From Aporhodopirellula sallentina SM41 (lineage in GTDB: Bacteria; Planctomycetota; Planctomycetia; Pirellulales; Pirellulaceae), in NCBI RefSeq assembly GCF_000346505.1, contig NZ_ANOH01000319.1:1-61404 (forward strand): a DNA stretch of 61,404 bases, written 5' to 3'. Made by a program: the position numbers and the translations under genes. How positions within the stretch are numbered: the first letter of the stretch is position 1; each line of letters begins with the position of its first letter. Under the pieces are notes generated by a model. The model had not been told where the DNA came from. It saw only the letters and a program-made list of their open reading frames with translations, and did no database searches. Of this stretch, positions 8,533 to 17,531 are shown piece by piece.

Positions 8533-11277
8533 TTAGGAAACTGCCGAGCGTTTGGTGCCGTGTGACGATTGGCTCGTTGCCGGGGCGGGGCGGTCGACGG
8601 TGACGTAACGCAGAACCGCGCCGGCCATCGCTGAACCACTTAGGAACGCGCCTTCGACCCGCGGGCCGCCGCACCAGTCTCCGCACGCACCTAGCATCGT
8701 GGTCGGATCCCAAAGGCAACGTTCGTCGAGTGCTTTACGGGTGTTGGCGTATCGCCATCGATGGGTGGCGACGTGATGCACGGCGGTAATTTTTCGACCG
8801 AGGATCTCTTCGAATGCGTTGATCAGTTGCTGCTGAGCGTCATCGCGATCGATCTCGAGATGTTCGGTCGACCACTCATCCGATGCGTGGAGAACCCAGC
8901 TCGATGCTGCGGAGGACGTCGAATTTTCGCGGCCCGGTTTGGCATCGTTGCGGGCGATCCATCGCAGTGGTCCTTCGTTGATGAACGCGCCGTCAAATTT
9001 CAAATCAGACAGCCCTTCGCAGTGGAGCATCACGCTCCAACAGGGAACCATGGGTGCCGACGCAGCGGTTTCCGCGAGATCCGTGTGGCCTTGAAGAAGC
9101 GACGCCGACTGCGCCGGTGGCCCGTTCGTGACGACGATGTCAAACCGTCCGAGGCTGGTTTGGTCATCCTGAATCAATTCCCAGGTATCGTGGTGACGGC
9201 GCAGCGACTCGACCCGGCAACCGAGTGTGATGTCGAGATCCGCGGCGAGATGTTTGGCGATTGAATTCATCGCGGGTGTACCGACGTAACGAACCTGCGA
9301 GCGTTTCTCGGCAACGACTTCGCCACCGGGACGCAGTTCAACAATCCGGCCCATCCACGGTGCAACCACGCCGTTGGCGATCCAACTGCGGACGTGACGT
9401 GCGAAGCGGTCGTCTCGGACGGTGAAGTATTGTGCGCCGTGATCGAAGGACGGGATGCCATCCCCGCGACGCGTTGCCATTCGCCCGCCGACGCCGCGTG
9501 ATTTCTCGAACACGTGCACGTCGAGTCCATGATCGGCCATCGTCCGCGCGGCCATCAATCCGCCGAGCCCGGCACCGATCACTGCCACGCGTGGCAGTGT
9601 TGCCGCAATCGGACGGTCGGTGCGCACGGTAAAGCGATCCAGGTCCAACCGTTGGGCGTGTTCCTCAACCGAACGTGCGCGTACCAGTCCGAACACCGGA
9701 GATGCCGGTTTGAAAGGACGGTCGAACTGCCCAAAGCACCAGAGAATGCCTCCGTAGCTGGCCGGGCTTCTGCCGTCGAGAGCGTAGCGATGGTTCAAAT
9801 CAATCGCGCAGCAAAGGGCTTGCTCCGGGCATTTGGTCATCGGCAAAAGGGCTTTGCCCCATGTCATGCGGACGTTGTTGTGCAGTTCGCCGTGACGCAG
9901 CAGGCTGCGTTGGGCGGCGTTCCACAGCGCCTCGTGTGTTTTGCCACGGGCGAGTTCTTCCCACGAGTAAGTCGACTCGCGATCGTCACTGGCATGCTCG
10001 CGAAGTGATGTCTGTGCCCATTCCGGGCAGGACTCGAGCGTGTCGAGTTTGTCTGCGTAGAGTTCACAAAAGTGAAACGACATTTCTCGCCAAATCAAAA
10101 ACTCGTCGAGGAACTTCTGTGCCCCGGCGCTTTTGCAGTCCGACGTCGGGCTCGGGCTCATGCCGCAAAGCTCCGCCGCTTCTCTCGCGATTCGAAACGG
10201 GCTAACCATCCCGTAGTGCAGGTACGCACTCAGGCGGCTGCCCGCCAGCGGGTCGGCCGAGTCGTTTCGCGTTTGGTCGTAGGAGGAGAGGCCGTTTTCG
10301 CGAAAGGCGTTCCATCGCGCGTATCCTGCTCGTGAGCCGCCGGGTGAATCGGGCACTGGCGCGATCGAGTGGTCGATTTTGCACTGCCCGATCAACTCGG
10401 CCAAACACGCGTCTTGTAAGTCGAGTGGTTCGAGGCCGAGCGGGCCGACGTAGGCCTCCGGTAACTCTTCCGACTCGTCTGACGCAGGTGAGGCTTCGTT
10501 GCCGGACGACTTCCTGTGATCGGTGGTTGAGTCAATCGGCGCCGGTTCGCTGCTTGGATCCGTGGAGAGGTTGGATGGGTAAGGTGCCGCGACACGATCG
10601 TCGTAGGCGGACTGAGCCAGTTCCCGATAGCGGAACGCTCGATCGACCCAGGGGGCGGCGAGTTCATGGGCTCGCGATGCGAAGCCGGACTCGTCTTCGT
10701 TTTCAGACGGGTTCTGAGGCGGTCGGTGGAGGAGTTCGCTTGGCGCGAGAGGATCGGTCGACTCGCTGGATTTTTCAGCCGCCAACCCGGCGACGACCGA
10801 CAACGGTACGAGGCACGTCGTGTCGACGCTGACGAGGGGCGTGGTCGTGATGCATCGCAGACGCTCGGCCCACTGAACCAACGGGGCGACCGGCATGGTT
10901 TCGGTGACGACGACTGCGGCGCGGCGTGTAAGGTCGCGAAGATGGGCGCCGCGATGGCCGGCCCGTTCGAGGTGGAATACGTACGTGTAACCCGCCTCGG
11001 CCATTTCGCGTTGGACGTCCCGGGCGCCCTGCATGATGAACGCATGATGTCGATCCGAAGCGTACGGGTACTTCTCGGACAATCCGTGGTAAACCAGAAG
11101 CGGCAGACCGTTTTGACGAGCCAGGTGGGAGGCGACGTCCAACGCCGGGTTGTCGTGCACCCGCAGGGCGTTGTGCATCCAGTACAGCACAAACTCTCCG
11201 GGAGGGTGTGTCGCCCGATCTGGGCTCACGCACCAATGACAACGTTCGGAAAGAGGTGTGGGGAGTTGGTGGTCCAA
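8533..11277 (-). CDS. Fusion: class II-like CPD photolyase + renalase-like FAD oxidoreductase
   Basis: The 914-residue protein combines two flavoprotein modules. Residues ~28-180 form a photolyase antenna-type domain (YWMHNALRVHDNPAL). A low-complexity Ser/Asp/Pro-rich linker (~185-280) precedes the helical FAD-binding half (~290-555). That half carries class II photolyase hallmarks: WREMSFHFC, PEWAQTSL, GKTHEALWNAAQ, HNNVRMTWGKALLPM and DLNHRYALDGR. Residues ~565-900 are a renalase-like amine oxidoreductase domain with the dinucleotide motif VIGAGLGGLMAA, the EKSRGVGGRMATRR segment, DHGAQYF, and a C-terminal FAD contact (GDWCGGPRVEGAFLSG). Photolyases repair UV pyrimidine dimers with light; the substrate of the second domain is unknown. 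The start is a TTG at 11277; no upstream start is in frame and a GTG at 11229 is an alternative. The gene is monocistronic. Confidence 0.85.
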   Translation of the reverse strand: MDHQLPTPLSERCHWCVSPDRATHPPGEFVLYWMHNALRVHDNPALDVASHLARQNGLPLLVYHGLSEKYPYASDRHHAFIMQGARDVQREMAEAGYTYVFHLERAGHRGAHLRDLTRRAAVVVTETMPVAPLVQWAERLRCITTTPLVSVDTTCLVPLSVVAGLAAEKSSESTDPLAPSELLHRPPQNPSENEDESGFASRAHELAAPWVDRAFRYRELAQSAYDDRVAAPYPSNLSTDPSSEPAPIDSTTDHRKSSGNEASPASDESEELPEAYVGPLGLEPLDLQDACLAELIGQCKIDHSIAPVPDSPGGSRAGYARWNAFRENGLSSYDQTRNDSADPLAGSRLSAYLHYGMVSPFRIAREAAELCGMSPSPTSDCKSAGAQKFLDEFLIWREMSFHFCELYADKLDTLESCPEWAQTSLREHASDDRESTYSWEELARGKTHEALWNAAQRSLLRHGELHNNVRMTWGKALLPMTKCPEQALCCAIDLNHRYALDGRSPASYGGILWCFGQFDRPFKPASPVFGLVRARSVEEHAQRLDLDRFTVRTDRPIAATLPRVAVIGAGLGGLMAARTMADHGLDVHVFEKSRGVGGRMATRRGDGIPSFDHGAQYFTVRDDRFARHVRSWIANGVVAPWMGRIVELRPGGEVVAEKRSQVRYVGTPAMNSIAKHLAADLDITLGCRVESLRRHHDTWELIQDDQTSLGRFDIVVTNGPPAQSASLLQGHTDLAETAASAPMVPCWSVMLHCEGLSDLKFDGAFINEGPLRWIARNDAKPGRENSTSSAASSWVLHASDEWSTEHLEIDRDDAQQQLINAFEEILGRKITAVHHVATHRWRYANTRKALDERCLWDPTTMLGACGDWCGGPRVEGAFLSGSAMAGAVLRYVTVDRPAPATSQSSHGTKRSAVS

Positions 11278-11458
11278 TCGAATTCCGTTTTGAAGCGAGT
11301 CCGGAGTGGCGGGCCCTTCGTTGTTTGGAAAATTCAGCGGCGTTTTCGTCCTGCCACTTGCAGGTTAGGGTTTTGGCAACGGCGGACGCCACAGGAGACC
11401 GTGTTGGCCCTGAACCGTTCGTCACGTTCCCTTCCGATCGCACGAGATTTTTGCCTCG

Positions 11459-12124
11459 ATGGATGTCCCCCTGATCCAGCCCTATCGCAAAGTTTTGCTT
11501 GTTGTCGCGGGGGTGTGGTTGATTGTCGCAGTGGTTTCGGTTGGTATCGAGGGGGTGATCGGTGCGGTCGGTCCCGAGAGCGGATCGGGAACGCTTTCGA
11601 TCGTCGACATGCTGATCATCGCGATCGTCAGCGGCATGGTTGCGTTGAGTGCGATTCTGCCGGGGTTGCCGATCACGATTCCCGCAGGCGATGCGGAAAA
11701 CGGCTCGGAAGGTCCTACCGGGGCGGCGGTTGGTCTAGAGTCGCCGTTAAAGGCGCCTGAGGCCTCGTTGGAGGCGTCGCAGGCAGAAAGCGAGTTTCCG
11801 GCGAGTGGACCGCCTCGGGACGTGGGCGATTCTGCCGGGGGGGAGCATTCCGATGGAGAGACGCCGCAGGACGGTGAGAATGGGGCGATCACGGCGCGGT
11901 CGCTGCCTCCCCGAGCGGCCGCGCTCGAGCGTTTAGGGCAGGCTTTTCTGATCGGAATGTTGTTTCGGATCGGTGGCACCGTTGCTTTGTTTTTATTCAG
12001 CAGTTATTACATGGACGCATCATCGACGAGGATCGGAATTTGGGTGTTAGCGTGGCACCTGGTTCTGTTGTCGGCCGAAGTGATTACGCTGTCTCGCGAG
12101 CTTCCGTTGACGAAATCGGGCTAG
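11459..12124 (+). CDS. AtpI-like small membrane protein upstream of atpB
   Basis: The ATG start gives 221 residues with four predicted membrane helices in two pairs (residues ~11-29 and ~46-69, then ~162-180 and ~187-205). They are separated by a long Gly/Glu/Ser-rich, low-complexity loop (~75-145). The sequence itself is not clearly recognisable, but its size, membrane topology and position 112 bp before the ATP synthase a-subunit gene fit the AtpI/UncI-type accessory protein found in many ATP synthase operons. That assignment is mainly contextual. The hydrophilic insertion is longer than in ordinary AtpI proteins. Confidence 0.5.
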   Translation: MDVPLIQPYRKVLLVVAGVWLIVAVVSVGIEGVIGAVGPESGSGTLSIVDMLIIAIVSGMVALSAILPGLPITIPAGDAENGSEGPTGAAVGLESPLKAPEASLEASQAESEFPASGPPRDVGDSAGGEHSDGETPQDGENGAITARSLPPRAAALERLGQAFLIGMLFRIGGTVALFLFSSYYMDASSTRIGIWVLAWHLVLLSAEVITLSRELPLTKSG

Positions 12125-12236
12125 GACGAATCGATCGTCCCGGTCTGAATGAGAGGATCCTAATCGATGACGGTTGCGGGCCCGCTCGCGCGTCCCCACA
12201 CGCTTTTCCGGTTCACCTTCGCCATACCAACCTTCC

Positions 12237-13283
12237 ATGTTCTATTTTCTCGCCGCCGGCCACGACCCGACCGACCACGCGATCCCACACGCGTTGCACC
12301 ACTCGCCTTTGCTGAAAATCCCGGCGGGCAGTGCCGAAACGAACGTTCCGGCGTTGGGCATTCGTGACGGATACTACGAGTTTTTCATCACGAATCACTT
12401 GATGATGTCGGCTTTCGTCGGTCTGTGCCTGATCATCGTCGGCGTGCTGTGCTCGCGAAAGATCAGCATCTACCACGGTGAAGGCTTGGGGCGTTATCAA
12501 ACACGTGGACGGATCTCGCAGCTTTTCGAGACGATTTGTGCGTTCATCCGGGACGAGGTGGCCTATCCGAACCTGCGTGGGCTGACCGATAAGTACATCT
12601 ACTACATCTGGACGGTGTTCTTCTTCATCCTGTTTGCCAACATCATGGGCGTGATCCCGTTCGGTTACATCCTGCAGATGGTGACCGGCGACCCGCACTA
12701 TTCTCACTGGGGCGGAAGTGCGACCGGGAACCTTGCGATGACCGGTGTGTTGGCATTGACCTCGCTTTTCGCGATCGTCTTCATCGGGATTCGCGAAACA
12801 AGCGTGAAGGACTTCTTGAACCACTTCAACCCGATCGGTTGGGACGGTGGCATCGCGATGTTGCCAATCGCCCTGTTGCTGTATGTGTTGGAAGTCCTCA
12901 GTTTGTTGATCAAGTGCTTCGTTTTGGCGATGCGGCTTTTCGGAACCATGATGGCAGGGCACTTGGTGCTCGCCGCGTTCGTCGGGCTGATCTTCGCTGC
13001 ACGTGCGGCGGGTGACGGAACAGCGTTGGCGGTTAGTTTCCCGATCGTGATTGTCAGCACCTGTCTGACGTTGCTCGAGTTGTTCGTGTGTTGCCTGCAG
13101 GCGTTCATCTTCACGTTCTTGACAGTGTTGTTCATCTCGTCGATGGCGGTTCACGAGCATGACGAGCACCTCGACGACGATCCGCACGCGATGGAAGACG
13201 CTTACCAAATGGATCCCGACAAAGCGTTTGATCCGGGCCGAATCAGCCCCGCGGTCGGAGCGAGCCATCCGGCTGCCAGCTAG
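12237..13283 (+). CDS. atpB: F0F1 ATP synthase subunit a
   Basis: The ATG at 12237 begins MFYFLAAG; an earlier GTG at 12174 would add residues without family support. The 348-residue integral membrane protein shows the subunit a pattern: ITNHLMM near the first helix, several hydrophobic helices, and the essential proton-path arginine in FVLAMRLFGTMMAGH (Arg233). Helices near the C terminus (VVSTCLTLLELFVCCLQAFIF-type pattern) are also present. The C-terminal tail is acidic and His-rich (HEHDEHLDDDPHAMED), an extension beyond the usual end of the family. It forms the proton half-channels with the c-ring. The next gene on the strand is an amidohydrolase, so atpE, F, H, A, G, D and C are not adjacent. 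Confidence 0.93.
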   Translation: MFYFLAAGHDPTDHAIPHALHHSPLLKIPAGSAETNVPALGIRDGYYEFFITNHLMMSAFVGLCLIIVGVLCSRKISIYHGEGLGRYQTRGRISQLFETICAFIRDEVAYPNLRGLTDKYIYYIWTVFFFILFANIMGVIPFGYILQMVTGDPHYSHWGGSATGNLAMTGVLALTSLFAIVFIGIRETSVKDFLNHFNPIGWDGGIAMLPIALLLYVLEVLSLLIKCFVLAMRLFGTMMAGHLVLAAFVGLIFAARAAGDGTALAVSFPIVIVSTCLTLLELFVCCLQAFIFTFLTVLFISSMAVHEHDEHLDDDPHAMEDAYQMDPDKAFDPGRISPAVGASHPAAS

Positions 13284-13367
13284 ATCGGCGAACGGGTCGC
13301 GAGAGCTGACGAACAAAGGCGACGGCTGACGAATGTCGGCTATCGATTGCCCGCCTAACCGCGGGCG

Positions 13368-14696
13368 TTGTGCGAGACCCGGATTTGGGGAGTAGGGCTG
13401 ATCGACGGCGAACTGACTCTGCGTGCCCGGTGGGTCGTGCCGATTGACCAACCGCCGTTCGAGAACGGTCGTGTGGTCGTTTCTCAAGGACGGATTGTTC
13501 GGGTCGATCGAACGCCATCGACCGAATCACGTCCTGCAACATCGCTGCAGTTCGCATCGGATGATCGACGCGACATCTCGGGCCACTCGGCGGTCGGTGA
13601 TTGCGTTCGCGACCTCGGTGACGTCGCCATATTGCCTGGTCTGGTCAACGCACACACGCACCTGGAATTCAGCGACTTGGACTCGCCGGTCGGGCAGCCG
13701 GGGATGGAGTTGGCCGAGTGGATTGTGCACGTGGTGCGTGCTCGTCAAGCGGCGGCCGAGGCTGCAGGGATGGCAGACGCGACTCCGCAGTCGATCGTGA
13801 CCGGTGGCGCCTCCGAGGCGATCCAGGGAGGAACGGCGTTGATCGGAGAAATCGCGTCGACGCCATGGCCCGGGATCGATCGGGAGCACGCTCGCGGTGG
13901 CGAGGTGGTCGCGTTTGCGGAAGTACTCGGGCTGACGAAGGAGCGTGGCGAGGCAAAGTTCGGTTTGGCCGGAGAGCATCTCGACTCACTCGGAGAGCTT
14001 GCCGGCGTCAGTCCTCACGCACCGTATTCGACTCCGCTCGAACTGATCGAGCGGTGTGTAAGGCTGTCGAGAGACAGGGCGTGTCCGCTGGCGATGCACG
14101 TGGCCGAATCACCCGCAGAGAGGGAGCTTTTGCAGAATGGTACGGGACCGTTTGCGGACAGCCTCGCTCGATTGGGTATCGATCTCTCAGGTCTCTTTCC
14201 GTGGCCACATGCGGAACCGGTGAAGGCTTTGATCGAGCGGTTGGCGAAGGCGTCGTCGTCGCTGTTGGTGCACGGAAACGATCTGCAACCGAGCGAAATC
14301 GCAGTGCTTTCGCGGTCGCCTGCGGTGAGCGTCGTTTATTGCCCGCGAACGCATGCCTTTTTTCAGCACCGTCGTCATCCGGTCGCTGATTTGATCGTTG
14401 CCGGGGTCAACGTGGCGTTGGGGACTGACTCGCGGGCCAGCAATCCGGATCTGCAGTTATGGCGTGAGGTGCGTTTCCTGCTCGAGCATCGCCAGGACCT
14501 TGATCCGGCCAACGTATTGCAGATGGCGACCCTCAACGGGGCACGTGCGATGCGTCTCAATCACCGGTTCGGTACGATTTCGGCGGGGCGTGATGCGGTG
14601 TTTGCCTGTGTGCCGAGCACGGCTCAAACCGTGGACCAACTCTACGCGGATTTCGCCTGTTTCGACGCTTCCTCGGCGGACGCGCTCCATAACTGA
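13368..14696 (+). CDS. Amidohydrolase-superfamily deaminase (aminodeoxyfutalosine deaminase-like?)
   Basis: The 442-residue protein has amidohydrolase superfamily metal-binding features: LPGLVNAHTHLEFSDLD with the HxH pair at residues 96 and 98, SPHAPYSTP, CPLAMHVAES with the central histidine, LLVHGNDL, and GTDSRASNPDL with the catalytic aspartate. It ends with ATLNGARAM and ISAGRDAVF, as in the cytosine/SAH/chlorohydrolase-type deaminases. HTHLEFS-type motifs also occur in aminodeoxyfutalosine deaminases of the futalosine menaquinone route, so that is a candidate; the substrate cannot be fixed from sequence. The start is a TTG at 13368, as no ATG or GTG is available before the conserved region. 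The 3' end overlaps the convergent CPBP gene by 55 bp. Confidence 0.82.
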   Translation: MCETRIWGVGLIDGELTLRARWVVPIDQPPFENGRVVVSQGRIVRVDRTPSTESRPATSLQFASDDRRDISGHSAVGDCVRDLGDVAILPGLVNAHTHLEFSDLDSPVGQPGMELAEWIVHVVRARQAAAEAAGMADATPQSIVTGGASEAIQGGTALIGEIASTPWPGIDREHARGGEVVAFAEVLGLTKERGEAKFGLAGEHLDSLGELAGVSPHAPYSTPLELIERCVRLSRDRACPLAMHVAESPAERELLQNGTGPFADSLARLGIDLSGLFPWPHAEPVKALIERLAKASSSLLVHGNDLQPSEIAVLSRSPAVSVVYCPRTHAFFQHRRHPVADLIVAGVNVALGTDSRASNPDLQLWREVRFLLEHRQDLDPANVLQMATLNGARAMRLNHRFGTISAGRDAVFACVPSTAQTVDQLYADFACFDASSADALHN

Positions 14697-15433
14697 ATCG
14701 CGTCGTAGAGTGCGTGTGCGATGATCGGAATCATCAGATTACCGGTGAGGATCAGGAGTGCCCCAAAGTACAGCCCCATCAACGCGGTCACGCCGATGTA
14801 CAGTTTGCTGATCGGATGGACAAAGCCGAACGAGATCGACGAGAGGAGCCACGCGACGGTCATCTCCCATCCGATCGATTCGGACCACCACTGCGTCAAT
14901 GCCGACCACGAGAGAGCACCTGATTCGAAAATCGCCGACGGTTGCTCACCGGCACGGTTCGCGATCTCCGATGTCCATCCGCCGAAGGCCCACCAAGGGC
15001 GAATGATGGCCGGATCGCCACCGAGCAGGCTGATCGGTTCGCCGTGCAGCAATTGAGCGAGTGCCGGCATCAGCCAACCTCGAAACAACAGTTCTTCACC
15101 AACGCCCGCGCAGAGGCTGATCACGAGCAGTTCGGCGGGCCCGAGTTTCAGCATCAGCTCGATCATCGGATGCTCACTCAATTGGTCGAGCTGTTCGACC
15201 GCCGGGTGTTTGATCCGGCGAATGATGCCCATCAGTAACAGCAACGGGAACGTCGCCAGGATGCCCAACCCGATACCGCCGAATACGGCAGGGAGTTGGT
15301 CGAGAGATGGGACGAGTTCTCGGGCGTCGGGACCGAAGAAATAGCCCAGCAGAATCGCCAACACACCCAGTCCGCCTTCCACGCCGACCGCGGTGTGAAA
15401 GAGTGTCTCGGGGGTTTGCGGCTCGTCATCCAT
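14642..15433 (-). CDS. CPBP-family intramembrane glutamic endopeptidase
   Basis: The ATG at 15433 gives 263 residues; a TTG five codons upstream at 15448 is possible. Several membrane helices carry the three CPBP (CaaX protease/bacteriocin-processing) motifs: GEELLFRGW with Glu113-Glu114 and the arginine, SFGFVHP with its histidine, and HALYD near the C terminus. The family cleaves within membranes and includes Rce1; bacterial roles range from bacteriocin self-immunity to protein processing. The target here is unknown. The gene ends inside the convergent amidohydrolase gene and sits 79 bp downstream of the degenerate ABC exporter on the same strand. Confidence 0.87.
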   Translation of the reverse strand: MDDEPQTPETLFHTAVGVEGGLGVLAILLGYFFGPDARELVPSLDQLPAVFGGIGLGILATFPLLLLMGIIRRIKHPAVEQLDQLSEHPMIELMLKLGPAELLVISLCAGVGEELLFRGWLMPALAQLLHGEPISLLGGDPAIIRPWWAFGGWTSEIANRAGEQPSAIFESGALSWSALTQWWSESIGWEMTVAWLLSSISFGFVHPISKLYIGVTALMGLYFGALLILTGNLMIPIIAHALYDAIQLWSASAEEASKQAKSA

Positions 15434-15511
15434 GTCCTGGTCCGTCAATGCGTTCGCGATCGAGTGATGTGTTGGAAGCCGAAGAGGATAGCCGACCGGG
15501 GGCTCGCCAAT

Positions 15512-17422
15512 CTAGTTGCCGCTGCGATGACGGTAAGGGTTGAACAAGAGATAATTCAGGTGCCGGTACAGGTCGCTGGAATTGAGTAGTTCCGTGTGCC
15601 CGCCTTCGCCGACCAGGTTGGCTCCGTTGAGCAGAACGACACGATCGCTCTGGCGAAGTGTCTGCAGCCGGTGAGGCAGAACCAACACCAACGCACCGTC
15701 TTGCGAGAGCGTCTTCATCGCCTGCAAACAAGGGTCGTTCGAAAGATGTTCGGTCGGTGCCGGAGGCTCCTTTGCCAAGACAATCGGTGGCCGATGAAGC
15801 AGTGCCCTTGCGATCCCGAGCGTGTAGCGTGAATTCATCGAGAGCCCGTCGCTCGAACGTCCCTCGCGAAGTTCCGTGACCGGGCCGACCATGGTGTCGA
15901 GTCCGTCGCTCAGGCGAGTGATCTGTTCGTAGATGCCGAGCTCTTCGAGCACGTTCACCATGTCGCGTTTGTCGACCGATTTGCTCAGCCCTGCCATCAG
16001 GTTTTCGGTAATCGTGCCTTCCCACAACGGCCCGTCGGGGGCGATCCACATGACCTGCTTGGCGAGTGCCTGCGGATGAATGTCCCGCAGTGAAATGCCG
16101 TCGATTTCCACTAGGCCTTTATGCGGGCGGCCGAAACCCATCAACAGTTCGGTGAGCGATTGAGTGGACACGTCGTCGGTACCGAGCAGCGCCACGAGCG
16201 ACTTCGGACGCAGCGACAAGCTCAGGTCACGGAGGATCGGTTTCCCACCGGCGTCGTTAAGCGAGACGTCACGCAGGTCCACCGAATCACGCAGGCCAGC
16301 GAGTCCTACCAGGCGTTCGCTCGGGGCCACATCGTCGCCACGTTGTAGATAGAGGTAAATCGATTCGCACGATCGCGAACTGCGTCGCAGTTGGCGAGCC
16401 AGTTCACTCAGTCGTGCTGCCGAGAAGGCCGCCGCCGTCAACGCCAGTCCCAGTACCAACGAGGCGGGGAGGCTCAGCCCTTGTTGTCCGTGGAGGATGT
16501 TCGCGCCCAGTCCCATGACCAGCAAAGCGATCGCGATGCTGCCGGAGAACATCAGCACCGGCCACAAACGACCACGCCGCGCGTCATCGCCGGCGACCCA
16601 GCGGTCGAGTGATTCGAGTTCAGCCTCAAACGCATGATCGGCCAGCCCGCCGGCTTGCAACCTCGCCATCATCGGCGCGTCGCTTATGAGGGACACCAAT
16701 CGTTCTCGGACTTTTGGGATTTCGAATCGAGACATCTGCAACCAATCCGGGCTGCGCATCCACGAATACAAACGCCACAGTCCCGCACCGCTGATCACGG
16801 CGAGGATCGCCAGCCAAACGTTGACCAGCAACGCGAGCACGACGCATCCGACCAACATCAAAACACTGCGCGGGATCACTCGATGCCACAGCGACAGCCC
16901 GACACCGAGTTCCGGCAGGTCTTTGCTGATCAATTGTTTGGCCCGAGACCGCTGTGCCGCGGCACCTTCGCTCTCGGCCCGCCGGAGGCTTTGTTTGAGG
17001 ACCCGTTGGTGCAGCGATTTGACGATCTCGCGGGTTCGGCGATCCGAGGCTCGGCGGTTCATCCAAACCGCGAGGCAAAACACGGCCGAAATCGCGATCG
17101 CGATCACGACTAATTCGGTCAATTGGGCGAACGGAGCTTGCGTGGCAAACGACGAGGGAACGCGAACGTTCAGGTACGTGCCCAGTTCGACGGTGTGTTG
17201 ACCGGCGACTTCGCGGGTGAAACCGTCACCGCGACGTGGCAGGTCGCGGTGTTCGATCAAGGCGGCAACCATGCCAAAGATGACGATCAATACCGGGATC
17301 GAGAACCCGGCGATGATTGCCCAAAACCAATGCGACGCGGACCCCTTGGACGGGGCTTCGCGGCGGGGTTGAGCCAAAGTTGCAAATCGATTCACGTTAA
17401 ATAGCCTTTTGATCCTCATCAT
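15512..17422 (-). CDS. ABC exporter-like membrane protein with degenerate nucleotide-binding domain
   Basis: The 636-residue protein is built like an ABC half-exporter: about five to six membrane helices in residues ~30-350, then an ABC-type domain (~375-625). The NBD fold is recognisable (LRDVSLNDAGGKPILRDLSL; GTITENLMAGL; LGIARALLHRPP; LVLPHRL) but the catalytic motifs are lost. The Walker A position reads GTDDVSTQSL, with no lysine. The Q-loop reads IAPDGPLWEG, with no glutamine. The signature reads LSMNS instead of LSGGQ. Walker B reads VLAKEPPAP, with Lys where Asp is expected. Glu and the H-loop histidine remain. It probably does not hydrolyse ATP by itself. The ABC-2 permease gene lies 109 bp upstream on the same strand. 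The ATG at 17422 and another one codon later are both usable. Confidence 0.8.
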   Translation of the reverse strand: MMRIKRLFNVNRFATLAQPRREAPSKGSASHWFWAIIAGFSIPVLIVIFGMVAALIEHRDLPRRGDGFTREVAGQHTVELGTYLNVRVPSSFATQAPFAQLTELVVIAIAISAVFCLAVWMNRRASDRRTREIVKSLHQRVLKQSLRRAESEGAAAQRSRAKQLISKDLPELGVGLSLWHRVIPRSVLMLVGCVVLALLVNVWLAILAVISGAGLWRLYSWMRSPDWLQMSRFEIPKVRERLVSLISDAPMMARLQAGGLADHAFEAELESLDRWVAGDDARRGRLWPVLMFSGSIAIALLVMGLGANILHGQQGLSLPASLVLGLALTAAAFSAARLSELARQLRRSSRSCESIYLYLQRGDDVAPSERLVGLAGLRDSVDLRDVSLNDAGGKPILRDLSLSLRPKSLVALLGTDDVSTQSLTELLMGFGRPHKGLVEIDGISLRDIHPQALAKQVMWIAPDGPLWEGTITENLMAGLSKSVDKRDMVNVLEELGIYEQITRLSDGLDTMVGPVTELREGRSSDGLSMNSRYTLGIARALLHRPPIVLAKEPPAPTEHLSNDPCLQAMKTLSQDGALVLVLPHRLQTLRQSDRVVLLNGANLVGEGGHTELLNSSDLYRHLNYLLFNPYRHRSGN

Positions 17423-17531
17423 GGAATAGGCACTCGCGGGGGATCTGCCCGTGAACCGAGTCTACACCAAAAGGTTGGGCTATTCAGGATCGTTCAGTTC
17501 GCAATCGATCATTCCAGCGCCAAACCGTGTC

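Noticed and set aside
12213-13487. 424-codon open frame on the minus strand across atpB
   Set aside because: Composition is rich in Arg, His and Gln with no domain pattern, and it lies antisense to a clearly homologous subunit a gene. A high-GC shadow frame.
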